From NCBI GenBank assembly GCA_019416265.1, contig DXXQ01000074.1, positions 1-23,662 of the forward strand: DNA of 23,662 bases, read 5' to 3'. The notes beneath the pieces were generated by a model. That model saw only the letters and a program-made list of their open reading frames with translations, was not told the DNA's origin and did not search any database. The stretch comes from Clostridiales bacterium. Lineage in GTDB: Bacteria > Bacillota > Clostridia > Lachnospirales > Lachnospiraceae. Positions 15,340 through 22,110 of the stretch are shown here, piece after piece. Each line of letters begins with the position of its first letter. Position 1 is the first letter of the stretch. The position numbers and the translations under genes are program-made.

Positions 15340-16329
15340 ATGAAAGAGTTTTTTGCAGGACGTAAGGTCAGCCTGCTCACAGACGGGGAGCAGACCGGCG
15401 GGATCGGTATCTGGCATATGGATCTGGAAGAAAAAGAGATCAGACATATGACAGGAAAGCTGGATGAAGGAGCGGTGTTCCTGTGGATGGAACAGGGGAC
15501 GCTGACATGCCAGGTAAACCAGGACAGAGTGGAGATAGAGGAAGGAGAGGGCCTTTTTATAAACAGCAGGAACCCATACCGCCTGGTGCAGTGTAAAGGA
15601 AGCAGAGCCGGGCTTTACGTCGTGATCCTTGAAAGAGAATATGTAGAGGCAGATCAGGTGATCGCACAGAAATATACGTCCCCGGTTCTGGAGGATGAGA
15701 AGCTTTTTTTCCTGAAGCTTGACAGGGGACATGCAGTCACAGAGGTTCTGGAGAAGCTGGGAGAAGCGGCAGAAAAGAAGGAGGACGGCTTTGAGCTGGA
15801 GCTTAGATGCCTTGCCTTTGAGCTGTGGAGACAGCTTTACAGAGAAGCGAAGGAATACACGCCTTCCGTGAAAAAAGCAGACATCAGGGAAAAGGTAAAG
15901 CTTAGCCATATGCTGGAATTTATCCATACCCACTATAAAGAAAAAATAACTCTGGCAGAGCTGGCCGAAAATGCAGGAATCAGTACAGGAGAGTACTGCC
16001 GCTTCTTTAAGAAAAAGATGGACAGAACTCCTTTTGAGTATCTTCAGGCTTACCGGATCGAGCAGAGCCTTCCGGAGATTCTGGAAAAGGCAGATACCAT
16101 TTCAAATATTGCGCTGCGCCACGGTTTTACGGGCTCAAGCTATTTCACCGAAACCTTCAAAAAAGAAATGGGCTGTGCGCCGGGGGATTACCGCAAATGG
16201 TACAGAGGAGAACTCGGGCAGTGTCCTCTCAAGGGGGCACAGGAGCCGCAGAAGGCTCCGGAACCGGTCAGAAAGGTGGAAAAGCCGGTTTCCCTGCGTC
16301 AGAGTTCCATGCCTGCGCATCTGCTGTAG
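15340..16329 (+). CDS. AraC-family transcriptional regulator
   Basis: The 329-residue protein has an N-terminal cupin-like sensing half (about 1-170) and a C-terminal AraC DNA-binding domain (about 188-285). In that domain two helix-turn-helix units are visible: ITLAELAENAGISTGEYCRFF, and SNIALRHGFTGSSYFTETFKK followed by the MGCAPGDYRKW end motif. A 40-residue proline and lysine-rich tail follows, longer than usual. I start at the ATG at 15340, seven bases after an AGAGGG site; the ATG at 15286 has no ribosome binding site. AraC regulators usually control sugar or stress genes nearby, but here both neighbours are spoVA genes on the other strand, so the target is unclear. The 3' end lies six bases from the convergent spoVAB end. 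Confidence 0.9.
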   Translation: MKEFFAGRKVSLLTDGEQTGGIGIWHMDLEEKEIRHMTGKLDEGAVFLWMEQGTLTCQVNQDRVEIEEGEGLFINSRNPYRLVQCKGSRAGLYVVILEREYVEADQVIAQKYTSPVLEDEKLFFLKLDRGHAVTEVLEKLGEAAEKKEDGFELELRCLAFELWRQLYREAKEYTPSVKKADIREKVKLSHMLEFIHTHYKEKITLAELAENAGISTGEYCRFFKKKMDRTPFEYLQAYRIEQSLPEILEKADTISNIALRHGFTGSSYFTETFKKEMGCAPGDYRKWYRGELGQCPLKGAQEPQKAPEPVRKVEKPVSLRQSSMPAHLL

Positions 16330-16335
16330 GAGAGC

Positions 16336-16755
16336 TCAGGGCATCCAGTGCCTGAAATAATAGAGGAGGGAGCCCAGGGCTTTTCCGGCGGCAATACACA
16401 GAATGAGGAAGGGAATTCCCAAGGTGAGGCGGATCCTCCTTGCAAGAATAGGGAAGATGTCCGCCATTTCTGCCAGGGCCAGGATCCATCCTCCAAGGAA
16501 GATTCCGGAGAACAGCCCGTAGAGAAGGAGAAAGGGTTTTCCCAGGGGGAGACTCCAGTGAAACATCAGGAAGCAGTTCCCGAAGACGGTTCCCAGCAGG
16601 GTGAAGTCTTCGTACAGCATGATGTGAGAGGCGGTGCGGGTGATTCCGGCGTAGCGGGGGACAATGGAAAGGCCGATGAGAAGGCCCACAATGCCTCCGG
16701 CAACGATGGCGCCGGCTGAAAAACCAAGAAATCCGAGAAAAAGCTGCTGCCACAT
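16336..16755 (-). CDS. spoVAB: Stage V sporulation protein AB
   Basis: The 139-residue membrane protein with four hydrophobic segments matches SpoVAB in length and in the GLIGLSIVPRYAGIT and ALAEMADIFPILARRI motifs, the latter close to the Bacillus sequence. It belongs to the dipicolinic-acid transport system. GGAGG lies nine bases before the ATG. Its location apart from spoVAC-AD-AE-AA, beyond an oppositely oriented regulator gene, is unusual; in Bacillus it lies between spoVAA and spoVAC. Confidence 0.85.
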   Translation of the reverse strand: MWQQLFLGFLGFSAGAIVAGGIVGLLIGLSIVPRYAGITRTASHIMLYEDFTLLGTVFGNCFLMFHWSLPLGKPFLLLYGLFSGIFLGGWILALAEMADIFPILARRIRLTLGIPFLILCIAAGKALGSLLYYFRHWMP

Positions 16756-16807
16756 GATGGGGTTCCTCCTTTTTGGATCGTCTGCCTGTAAAGGCGATTT
16801 TACTTTA

Positions 16808-16837
16808 CAGTGTGCGGAAAATATAAATTTTTATGCA
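16808..16837 (-). promoter_or_regulatory. Candidate sigma-G promoter of spoVAB
   Basis: On the minus strand TGCATA (16837-16832), a perfect sigma-G -35, is followed after 17 bp by CACACTG (16814-16808), two mismatches from CATACTA. The arrangement mirrors the candidate in front of spoVAC. Confidence 0.45.
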
Positions 16838-16862
16838 CAATTATAAACAATTCATGAAGAAC

Positions 16863-16891
16863 TGTACTTTTAGGGTGAGGCATAGTATAAT
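16863..16891 (+). promoter_or_regulatory. Probable promoter of the TcdA-like gene
   Basis: A perfect TATAAT (16886-16891) lies 17 bp after TGTACT (16863-16868), a weak -35. The predicted leader is about 45 bases. Confidence 0.5.
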
Positions 16892-16943
16892 AGAAATCAT
16901 TGAGAAAACCGTTGAAGAACGGGATCTTTCGGGAGGAATATAT

Positions 16944-17687
16944 ATGCCGAATGCATTTTCACGTATGGAAATTCTGATTGGTGAAGCCGGGATGCAGCGC
17001 CTGTGTAAAGCGCGTATTGCAGTTTTTGGACTTGGAGGAGTCGGTTCTTATGTAGTGGAGGCCCTTGCCAGATGCGGAGTGGCGAGCCTTACCCTTGTGG
17101 ATAACGACACAGTTTCCGATACGAACATCAACAGGCAGCTTTTTGCCCTGCGCTCTACAGTGGGAAGAAGTAAGGTTGAGATTGCCAAGGAGAGGATCCG
17201 GGATATAGACGAAGGGATTCTTGTACATACCTATGAAACCTTTTACAATGAAGAGACTGCCGGAATGTTCGACTTTCATTCTTACGATTATGTGGTAGAT
17301 GCCATTGACACAGTGACTTCCAAGCTCTTGCTTATTGAGAAGGCGAAGGCTGCGAATACTCCGGTGATTTCCTGTATGGGAACAGGGAACAAGCTGAATC
17401 CGTCCAAGTTTGAGATCACGGATATTTCCAAGACCAGCGTATGTCCGCTGGCAAAGGTGATGAGAACAGAGCTTCGCAAGCGCGGGATCAAAAAGGTTAA
17501 GGTGCTTTATTCGAAAGAAAAGCCCATCAAGCCTGCGGATAACGGAGAACGGAAGGGAACGGCGGACAGGCCGGTACCGGGAAGTATTTCTTTTGTCCCC
17601 AGTGTGGCAGGACTTCTCATTGCAGGAGAGGTCATCAATGATCTGCTTGGAGATACGAAGAAGGCGAAAGAGCTGAGAATCGGATAA
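16944..17687 (+). CDS. tcdA: tRNA threonylcarbamoyladenosine dehydratase (TcdA/CsdL type, ThiF family)
   Basis: This E1-like ATP-dependent enzyme cyclises t6A37 of tRNA to ct6A. The 247-residue protein has the nucleotide-binding FGLGGVGSYVVEALARCG (about 28-45), the VDNDTVSDTNINRQ motif (52-65), and the CMGTGNKLNP and SVCPLAKVMRTELRKRG segments that mark the TcdA branch over MoeB/ThiF. No zinc CxxC pairs typical of MoeB are seen. I use the ATG at 16944, which follows GGGAGGAA; the longer frame from 16833 covers the promoter. It has its own promoter and is followed 41 bases later by murB. Confidence 0.9.
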   Translation: MPNAFSRMEILIGEAGMQRLCKARIAVFGLGGVGSYVVEALARCGVASLTLVDNDTVSDTNINRQLFALRSTVGRSKVEIAKERIRDIDEGILVHTYETFYNEETAGMFDFHSYDYVVDAIDTVTSKLLLIEKAKAANTPVISCMGTGNKLNPSKFEITDISKTSVCPLAKVMRTELRKRGIKKVKVLYSKEKPIKPADNGERKGTADRPVPGSISFVPSVAGLLIAGEVINDLLGDTKKAKELRIG

Positions 17688-17728
17688 AAGACCGGGAAAT
17701 TATAAACAGAAAGATTGAGGAAATAAAT

Positions 17729-18637
17729 TTGAATCAGGAAATAAAACAGAAATTTTGCAGTCTGCTGGGAGAGGAGAAGGTACTGATCGATGAGCCCATG
17801 AGCCGTCATACCACCTTCAGAATCGGCGGTCCCGCGGATTATTTTTTACTGCCGTCCTGCAGCAGAGAGGTACAGGGAATCCTTGCCATCTGTAAAGAGG
17901 AAGGGCTGCCCTATTTCATTCTCGGAAACGGAAGCAATCTGCTGGTAAGCGATGCAGGCTATCGTGGTGTGATCATTCACCTTTACCGCAATTTCAACGA
18001 GATCAGGGTAGAGGGAACGGAGATCCGCGCCTGTGCGGGAGCCTTGCTTTCCGGTATTGCGGCAGCTGCCAGAAATGCGTCCCTTACCGGCTTTGAATTT
18101 GCCGGAGGAATTCCGGGAACTATAGGAGGCGCTGTGATGATGAACGCAGGCGCCTACGGCGGAGAGATGAAGCATGTGATAAAAGAGGCGACAGTTCTTA
18201 CCAGAGAGGGAGAGATCCTTGTTCTTCCGGTGGAGGAGCTTGCCTTCGGTTATCGGACAAGCGTGGTGAAAACTGCAGGATATGTGGTGCTGGAAGCGCT
18301 GATCCATTTGGAAAAGGGAGAGCAGCAGGCAATCTCAGAGAGGATGAAGGAGCTTACAGACCAGCGTACCAGCAAACAGCCGCTGGAATATCCAAGTGCA
18401 GGAAGTACCTTTAAACGCCCGGAGGGGTATTTTGCAGGCAAGCTGATCATGGATGCAGGACTTCGGGGCTACCGTGTAGGAGGAGCCCAGGTATCGGAGA
18501 AGCACTGCGGTTTTGTGATCAACGCAGGGGGCGCCACTGCAGCAGATGTGGTGCAGCTTATGTCTGATGTAAAAGAGAAGGTCAAGGCCGAGTTTGGCGT
18601 TTCCCTGGAACCTGAGGTGCGCTTCCTGGGGTTCTGA
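17729..18637 (+). CDS. murB: UDP-N-acetylenolpyruvoylglucosamine reductase
   Basis: This FAD enzyme reduces UDP-GlcNAc-enolpyruvate to UDP-MurNAc in peptidoglycan synthesis. The 302-residue protein shows the FAD-binding ILGNGSNLLVSD, GIPGTIGGAVMMNAGAYGGE and FGYRTSVV motifs, the catalytic-serine segment SAGSTFKRP and the terminal LEPEVRFLG with the proton-relay Glu. The start is a TTG at 17729, supported by GAGG eight bases upstream and by the absence of an ATG before the conserved THTTFRIGG-like region. Confidence 0.96.
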   Translation: MNQEIKQKFCSLLGEEKVLIDEPMSRHTTFRIGGPADYFLLPSCSREVQGILAICKEEGLPYFILGNGSNLLVSDAGYRGVIIHLYRNFNEIRVEGTEIRACAGALLSGIAAAARNASLTGFEFAGGIPGTIGGAVMMNAGAYGGEMKHVIKEATVLTREGEILVLPVEELAFGYRTSVVKTAGYVVLEALIHLEKGEQQAISERMKELTDQRTSKQPLEYPSAGSTFKRPEGYFAGKLIMDAGLRGYRVGGAQVSEKHCGFVINAGGATAADVVQLMSDVKEKVKAEFGVSLEPEVRFLGF

Positions 18638-18687
18638 CAGGTCAGTCAGAGGGCGGAGACTGTTAAATAAATTACAGGAGAAAAACG

Positions 18688-19575
18688 ATGCGGTTTGTAA
18701 TAGTAACAGGAGTTTCAGGAGCCGGAAAAACGGCAGCGTTAAAAATGCTGGAGGACGCCAGATATTTTTGTGTGGATAATCTGCCGATTCCTCTGATCGA
18801 GAAATTTGTAGCTCTTATGAATGATTCCACAGGAGAGGATGTGCAGAATGCAGCCCTTGGAATCGATGCAAGAAGCGGAGATGCTCTGGACGAGCTGGAG
18901 ATCGTTCTCGACAGAATGAAGGATTCGGGATATGAATTCGAGATTCTTTTCCTGGATGCAGATGACAGGACTCTGGTGAAAAGATATAAAGAGACAAGAA
19001 GGCTTCATCCTCTTGCCGCGGAAGGAAGAGTTGACGAGGGAATCCGCCTGGAGAGGGAAAAAATGCGGTTCCTCAAGGAGAGGGCGGATTATATCATAGA
19101 TACCAGCCATCTTCTCACAAGGGAGCTGAAACAGGAGCTGGAGAAGATTTTTGTGAAAAATCAGGAGTTCCACAATATCATGGTTTCGGTTCTGTCTTTT
19201 GGATTTAAGTACGGGATCCCTGCAGATGCGGATCTTGTTTTTGATGTGAGATTTCTTCCGAATCCTTATTATCTGGACGAACTGCGGCCGAAAACAGGAA
19301 TGGATGACAGTGTTTATCATTATGTTATGGACTGCAGCGCTGCCAGGAAATTCGCGTCTATGCTGGAAGAGATGGTGACCTTCCTCATCCCCAATTACAT
19401 AAAGGAAGGGAAGACGAATCTGGTGATCGCCATCGGCTGTACAGGCGGGAAGCACAGGTCTGTGACCATTGCCCGCGAACTTTACAGCAGGATTTCCTGT
19501 AACAGCCAGTACGGAATCCGTCTGGAGCACAGAGATATAGAGAAGGACAGAGCGGCTGCCAGTGTGCGCAGATGA
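18688..19575 (+). CDS. rapZ: RapZ-family nucleotide-binding protein (YvcJ)
   Basis: The 295-residue protein has the Walker A motif GVSGAGKT (8-15), a Walker-B-like FLDADD segment and the C-terminal family motif GCTGGKHRSV. In E. coli RapZ tunes glmS through small RNAs; in Bacillus YvcJ is a GTPase/ATPase linked to competence. The role here is inferred only from family. A GGAG ribosome binding site precedes the ATG. It stands between murB and whiA, a classic Firmicute neighbourhood, but the usual yvcK (glmR) is missing between it and whiA. Confidence 0.95.
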   Translation: MRFVIVTGVSGAGKTAALKMLEDARYFCVDNLPIPLIEKFVALMNDSTGEDVQNAALGIDARSGDALDELEIVLDRMKDSGYEFEILFLDADDRTLVKRYKETRRLHPLAAEGRVDEGIRLEREKMRFLKERADYIIDTSHLLTRELKQELEKIFVKNQEFHNIMVSVLSFGFKYGIPADADLVFDVRFLPNPYYLDELRPKTGMDDSVYHYVMDCSAARKFASMLEEMVTFLIPNYIKEGKTNLVIAIGCTGGKHRSVTIARELYSRISCNSQYGIRLEHRDIEKDRAAASVRR

Positions 19576-19645
19576 AGCCCTGAGGGGCATCTGCCGCCGG
19601 AACAGGGCGGAGCCTGATGAAAAATAAGAAAGTTGAGGTTGGGAA

Positions 19646-20605
19646 ATGTCTTTTTCGGGGATGGTGAAAGAGGAACTTTCCAAACAGATCAGTCCGGCAC
19701 GACACTGCCGCATCGCAGAGTTGGCCGCACTTTTGTGCGCTTGCGGAAGACTCGAGGGAGCTTTTGGCGAAAAAAAGCTGAAAGTACAGACAGAAAACGA
19801 GGCAGTTGTAAGAAAGTGCTTTACATTATTGCAAAAAACATTTAATATAAGGACAGAGATGCAAATACGCGAGAGCAGTCATATGAAGCGGATCAGAGTT
19901 TTCGTCCTGGAGCTGACAGATCAGGAACAGGTTCGTGATGTACTTCAGGGAACGAAGCTTACTGTAGATGAAGATGCCGGAGGAACGCTTACTTTGGATA
20001 ATCTTCTTGTGATCCAGCAGAACTGCTGTAAGCGCGCATTCATCAGAGGCGCTTTTCTCTCATCCGGCTCCATCAGTGATCCGGAGAAGGGCTATCATTT
20101 TGAGATTGTATGCCCCGAGGAGGGGAGAGCGAAGCAGCTACAGACAATTACACGCAGTTTTGATATTGATGCAAAGATCGTTCAGCGCAAGAAATCATAT
20201 GTGGTCTATGTGAAGGAGGGCGCTCAGATTGTTGATATGCTGGCAGTCATGGAAGCGAACGTTGCATTGATGAACCTGGAGAATATCCGGATCCTGAAAG
20301 AAATGCGTAATTCAGTGAACCGGAAAGTGAACTGTGAAACTGCGAATATCAATAAAACGGTAAATGCCGCTGTAAAGCAGATGGAAGATATTAAACTCAT
20401 TCAGAAATACATAGGTTTTGAGCAATTGAATGAGGGTCTTGCCCAGCTTGCCCAGCTGCGGCTGCAGTATCCAGAGGCAACACTCAAAGAATTAGGAATG
20501 ATGTTGAACCCGCAGGTTGGTAAATCTGGAGTCAACCACCGTTTGAGGAAACTGAGCGTAATGGCAGAAGAATTGCGGGAGAAACAAGGAGGAGAATTAT
20601 TATGA
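19646..20605 (+). CDS. whiA: DNA-binding protein WhiA
   Basis: The 319-residue protein has the WhiA N-terminal signature (FSGMVKEELSKQ, then RIAELAALLCACGRL), a LAGLIDADG-homing-endonuclease-derived domain with RGAFLSSGSISDPEKGYHFE, and the C-terminal helix-turn-helix (TLKELGMMLNPQVGKSGVNHRLRKL). WhiA supports sporulation in actinomycetes and division and chromosome segregation in Bacillus. The stop overlaps the start of the HPr gene (ATGA, 20602-20605). Confidence 0.97.
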   Translation: MSFSGMVKEELSKQISPARHCRIAELAALLCACGRLEGAFGEKKLKVQTENEAVVRKCFTLLQKTFNIRTEMQIRESSHMKRIRVFVLELTDQEQVRDVLQGTKLTVDEDAGGTLTLDNLLVIQQNCCKRAFIRGAFLSSGSISDPEKGYHFEIVCPEEGRAKQLQTITRSFDIDAKIVQRKKSYVVYVKEGAQIVDMLAVMEANVALMNLENIRILKEMRNSVNRKVNCETANINKTVNAAVKQMEDIKLIQKYIGFEQLNEGLAQLAQLRLQYPEATLKELGMMLNPQVGKSGVNHRLRKLSVMAEELREKQGGELL

Positions 20606-20856
20606 TCAAAAAACCAATCACCATTAATTTAGCAACCGGACTGGAAGCGCGTCCTGTGGCGCAGTTGGTACAGGTGGCAAGTCAGTTTGACAGTGAGATT
20701 TATGTCGAGATTGGAAAAAAGAGAGTTAATGCAAAAAGCATCATGGGCATGATGACACTGGGACTGGATGCAGGAGAGGAAATCACCCTTTCCGCAAATG
20801 GTGAAGATGAAGAAGCAGCTATGAACAGCATTGAGAACTACTTAAGTAATCAATAA
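20602..20856 (+). CDS. HPr-like protein with Glu in place of His15 (Crh-like)
   Basis: The 84-residue protein has the HPr fold signature TGL-x-ARP and the regulatory Ser46 site KSIMGMM. The residue normally phosphorylated by PTS enzyme I, His15, is Glu15 (TGLEARPVAQ, codon GAA). Bacillus Crh has Gln here and acts only in catabolite repression through Ser46. Its position after whiA is the same as crh in Bacillus. It therefore probably serves CcpA-type regulation and not sugar transport. GGAGG lies about eight bases before the ATG, within the end of whiA. A terminator follows. Confidence 0.92.
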   Translation: MIKKPITINLATGLEARPVAQLVQVASQFDSEIYVEIGKKRVNAKSIMGMMTLGLDAGEEITLSANGEDEEAAMNSIENYLSNQ

Positions 20857-20891
20857 TGATCCATATTTAAGTTTGGGGTAATAAAAATAAC

Positions 20892-20933
20892 AGCAGCCGG
20901 AAAGGAAGACCGCTTTCCGGCTGCTTTATTTTT
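20892..20933. terminator. Intrinsic terminator between HPr and PAP2 genes, probably bidirectional
   Basis: A perfect 13-bp stem (20892-20904 with 20913-20925) with an 8-base loop is followed by a T-rich tract on the plus strand. The A-rich stretch before the stem gives a T-tract on the minus strand, so it can serve both convergent genes. Confidence 0.92.
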
Positions 20934-21831
20934 ACTTATAAGACCCTGACAGGGATTTTTTTCGGCTGAATAGCATGGGGTAAAGAATGACAGCCCAGGC
21001 TACAACGAGAAAGTAACGGATAAAAGAGGCCGGGAGAGAGGTTCCCAGAATCGGTTTTAATCCGGTCTGTAACGCGAGGGTGACTGCCAGTCCTGCAGCG
21101 AAACGGAGAAGTTTTTCCCTGAGAGAATCCGGAGCCTGAAAATTCAGATATGTTTTTTCTATATAATAGCCAATGGAAAAAGCCATACCTGCGCCTGCAG
21201 CCTTTACACAGTCTGAAGCGTATTTCAGTTCAATGATACCTCTCTTATAGAGAAACAGGGTATAAATCACCAGGAGGGCACATACAAGAGCCATACAGAC
21301 GGAGGTGATCTTTTCTTTTCCGTTGAGAAGTTCTTTCCTATATAATAGGTAATAACTCAGATAAGTACACAGGATGGAAACCCCGAAGGATACAAGAACG
21401 TCCTGGGGAGTATGACAGCCAAGATACATTCTGGAAAAACCTATCAGAAAGATCATACATCCGCAGAGGATTCTGACGGAAATCTTTCGGGTGAAAAATC
21501 CCAGTGTTCCGAACAGGGCGGTGCAGCTCTGTGTATGGCCGCTTGGGAAGGAGTAACCGGTTGCGCCGGGGACTGCCGATTCCACAGGATGAAAACCGGG
21601 ATCTAAAACCCAGGGACGGGGAACCCGGAAGGTGATTTTAAGCCCCTGGACAAGAAGTCCGGAGGTAAAATAAGAAAAACCGAGGGTGTAAGCAAGCTTT
21701 TTGTTTGAGCACCAGTAAAGCCAGCAGATGATCACAATGACAAAGGCTTCCTGAGCCAGATAGGTGACTGCCTGAAAGAATATATCTGCCCATTCCGTGC
21801 GATACTGTGCCAGAAATTCCAAAAAATTCAT
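20932..21831 (-). CDS. PAP2-family membrane phosphatase
   Basis: The 299-residue protein has about seven to eight membrane spans and the three PAP2 motifs: K-x6-RP (Lys65 to Pro73), PSGH (96-99) and SR-x5-H-x3-D (Ser133, Arg134, His140, Asp144). Such enzymes dephosphorylate lipid phosphates, for example undecaprenyl pyrophosphate or phosphatidic acid, on the outer face of the membrane. The C-terminal third holds extra hydrophobic helices beyond the PAP2 core. AAAGGACAGG precedes the ATG. The substrate cannot be assigned. Confidence 0.92.
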   Translation of the reverse strand: MNFLEFLAQYRTEWADIFFQAVTYLAQEAFVIVIICWLYWCSNKKLAYTLGFSYFTSGLLVQGLKITFRVPRPWVLDPGFHPVESAVPGATGYSFPSGHTQSCTALFGTLGFFTRKISVRILCGCMIFLIGFSRMYLGCHTPQDVLVSFGVSILCTYLSYYLLYRKELLNGKEKITSVCMALVCALLVIYTLFLYKRGIIELKYASDCVKAAGAGMAFSIGYYIEKTYLNFQAPDSLREKLLRFAAGLAVTLALQTGLKPILGTSLPASFIRYFLVVAWAVILYPMLFSRKKSLSGSYK

Positions 21832-21864
21832 AAAACCTGTCCTTTCCTATAATATAATAACCAC

Positions 21865-21893
21865 ATTATAAGTTGACCGAAAGAAAAAAACAA
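21865..21893 (-). promoter_or_regulatory. Promoter of the PAP2 gene
   Basis: On the minus strand TTGTTT (21893-21888) and TATAAT (21870-21865) are separated by 17 bp. It overlaps the divergent plus-strand promoter at 21873-21901. Confidence 0.65.
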
Positions 21894-21901
21894 GGTATAA
21901 T
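21873..21901 (+). promoter_or_regulatory. Sigma-A promoter of the SipW-like gene
   Basis: TTGACC (21873-21878) and TATAAT (21896-21901) are separated by 17 bp. Transcription would start near 21908, placing the hairpin repeats inside a 5' leader of about 200 bases. Confidence 0.75.
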
Positions 21902-22080
21902 GAACGCATAAGCGACGAGCGCGGCTTCGAGTAATGAAGTTTTGTCTGCTTGCAGACAGAAACTTCAATGCGAGAAGACATGTGAGTGCAACGAATACTG
22001 AGGAAACGAAGTTTCCGAAGTGAACGCGTAAGCAACGAACATCGAAAAAGCGAAGCTTTTGAGGTGAGCGCAAGGAGTAG
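21901..22080 (+). repeat. Modular hairpin repeat array in the 5' leader
   Basis: Three related units and a partial fourth begin with TGARYGC-(TAAGC)-ACGA-like sequence: TGAACGCATAAGCGACGAGC (21901), TGAGTGCAACGAA (21983), TGAACGCGTAAGCAACGAAC (22021) and TGAGCGCAAGGAG (22065). Each full unit ends in a different hairpin: 13 bp with one bulged base at 21936-21966, GGAAAC-GAA-GTTTCC at 22002-22016, and AAAAGC-GAA-GCTTTT at 22046-22060. The frames stay constant while the hairpin arms change with their pairing kept. The array has no coding ORF. Confidence 0.8.
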
Positions 22081-22110
22081 ATTATTAAACTAGAATAAGG
22101 AGCGTTTAGA

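Noticed and set aside
16348..16719. 123-residue plus-strand frame with Gln/Glu/Gly-rich product after the AraC gene
   Set aside because: Antisense to spoVAB, whose hydrophobic codons read backwards as this type of polar sequence.
18739..19713. 324-residue minus-strand open frame opposite rapZ
   Set aside because: Antisense to rapZ and runs into the whiA start. No motifs.
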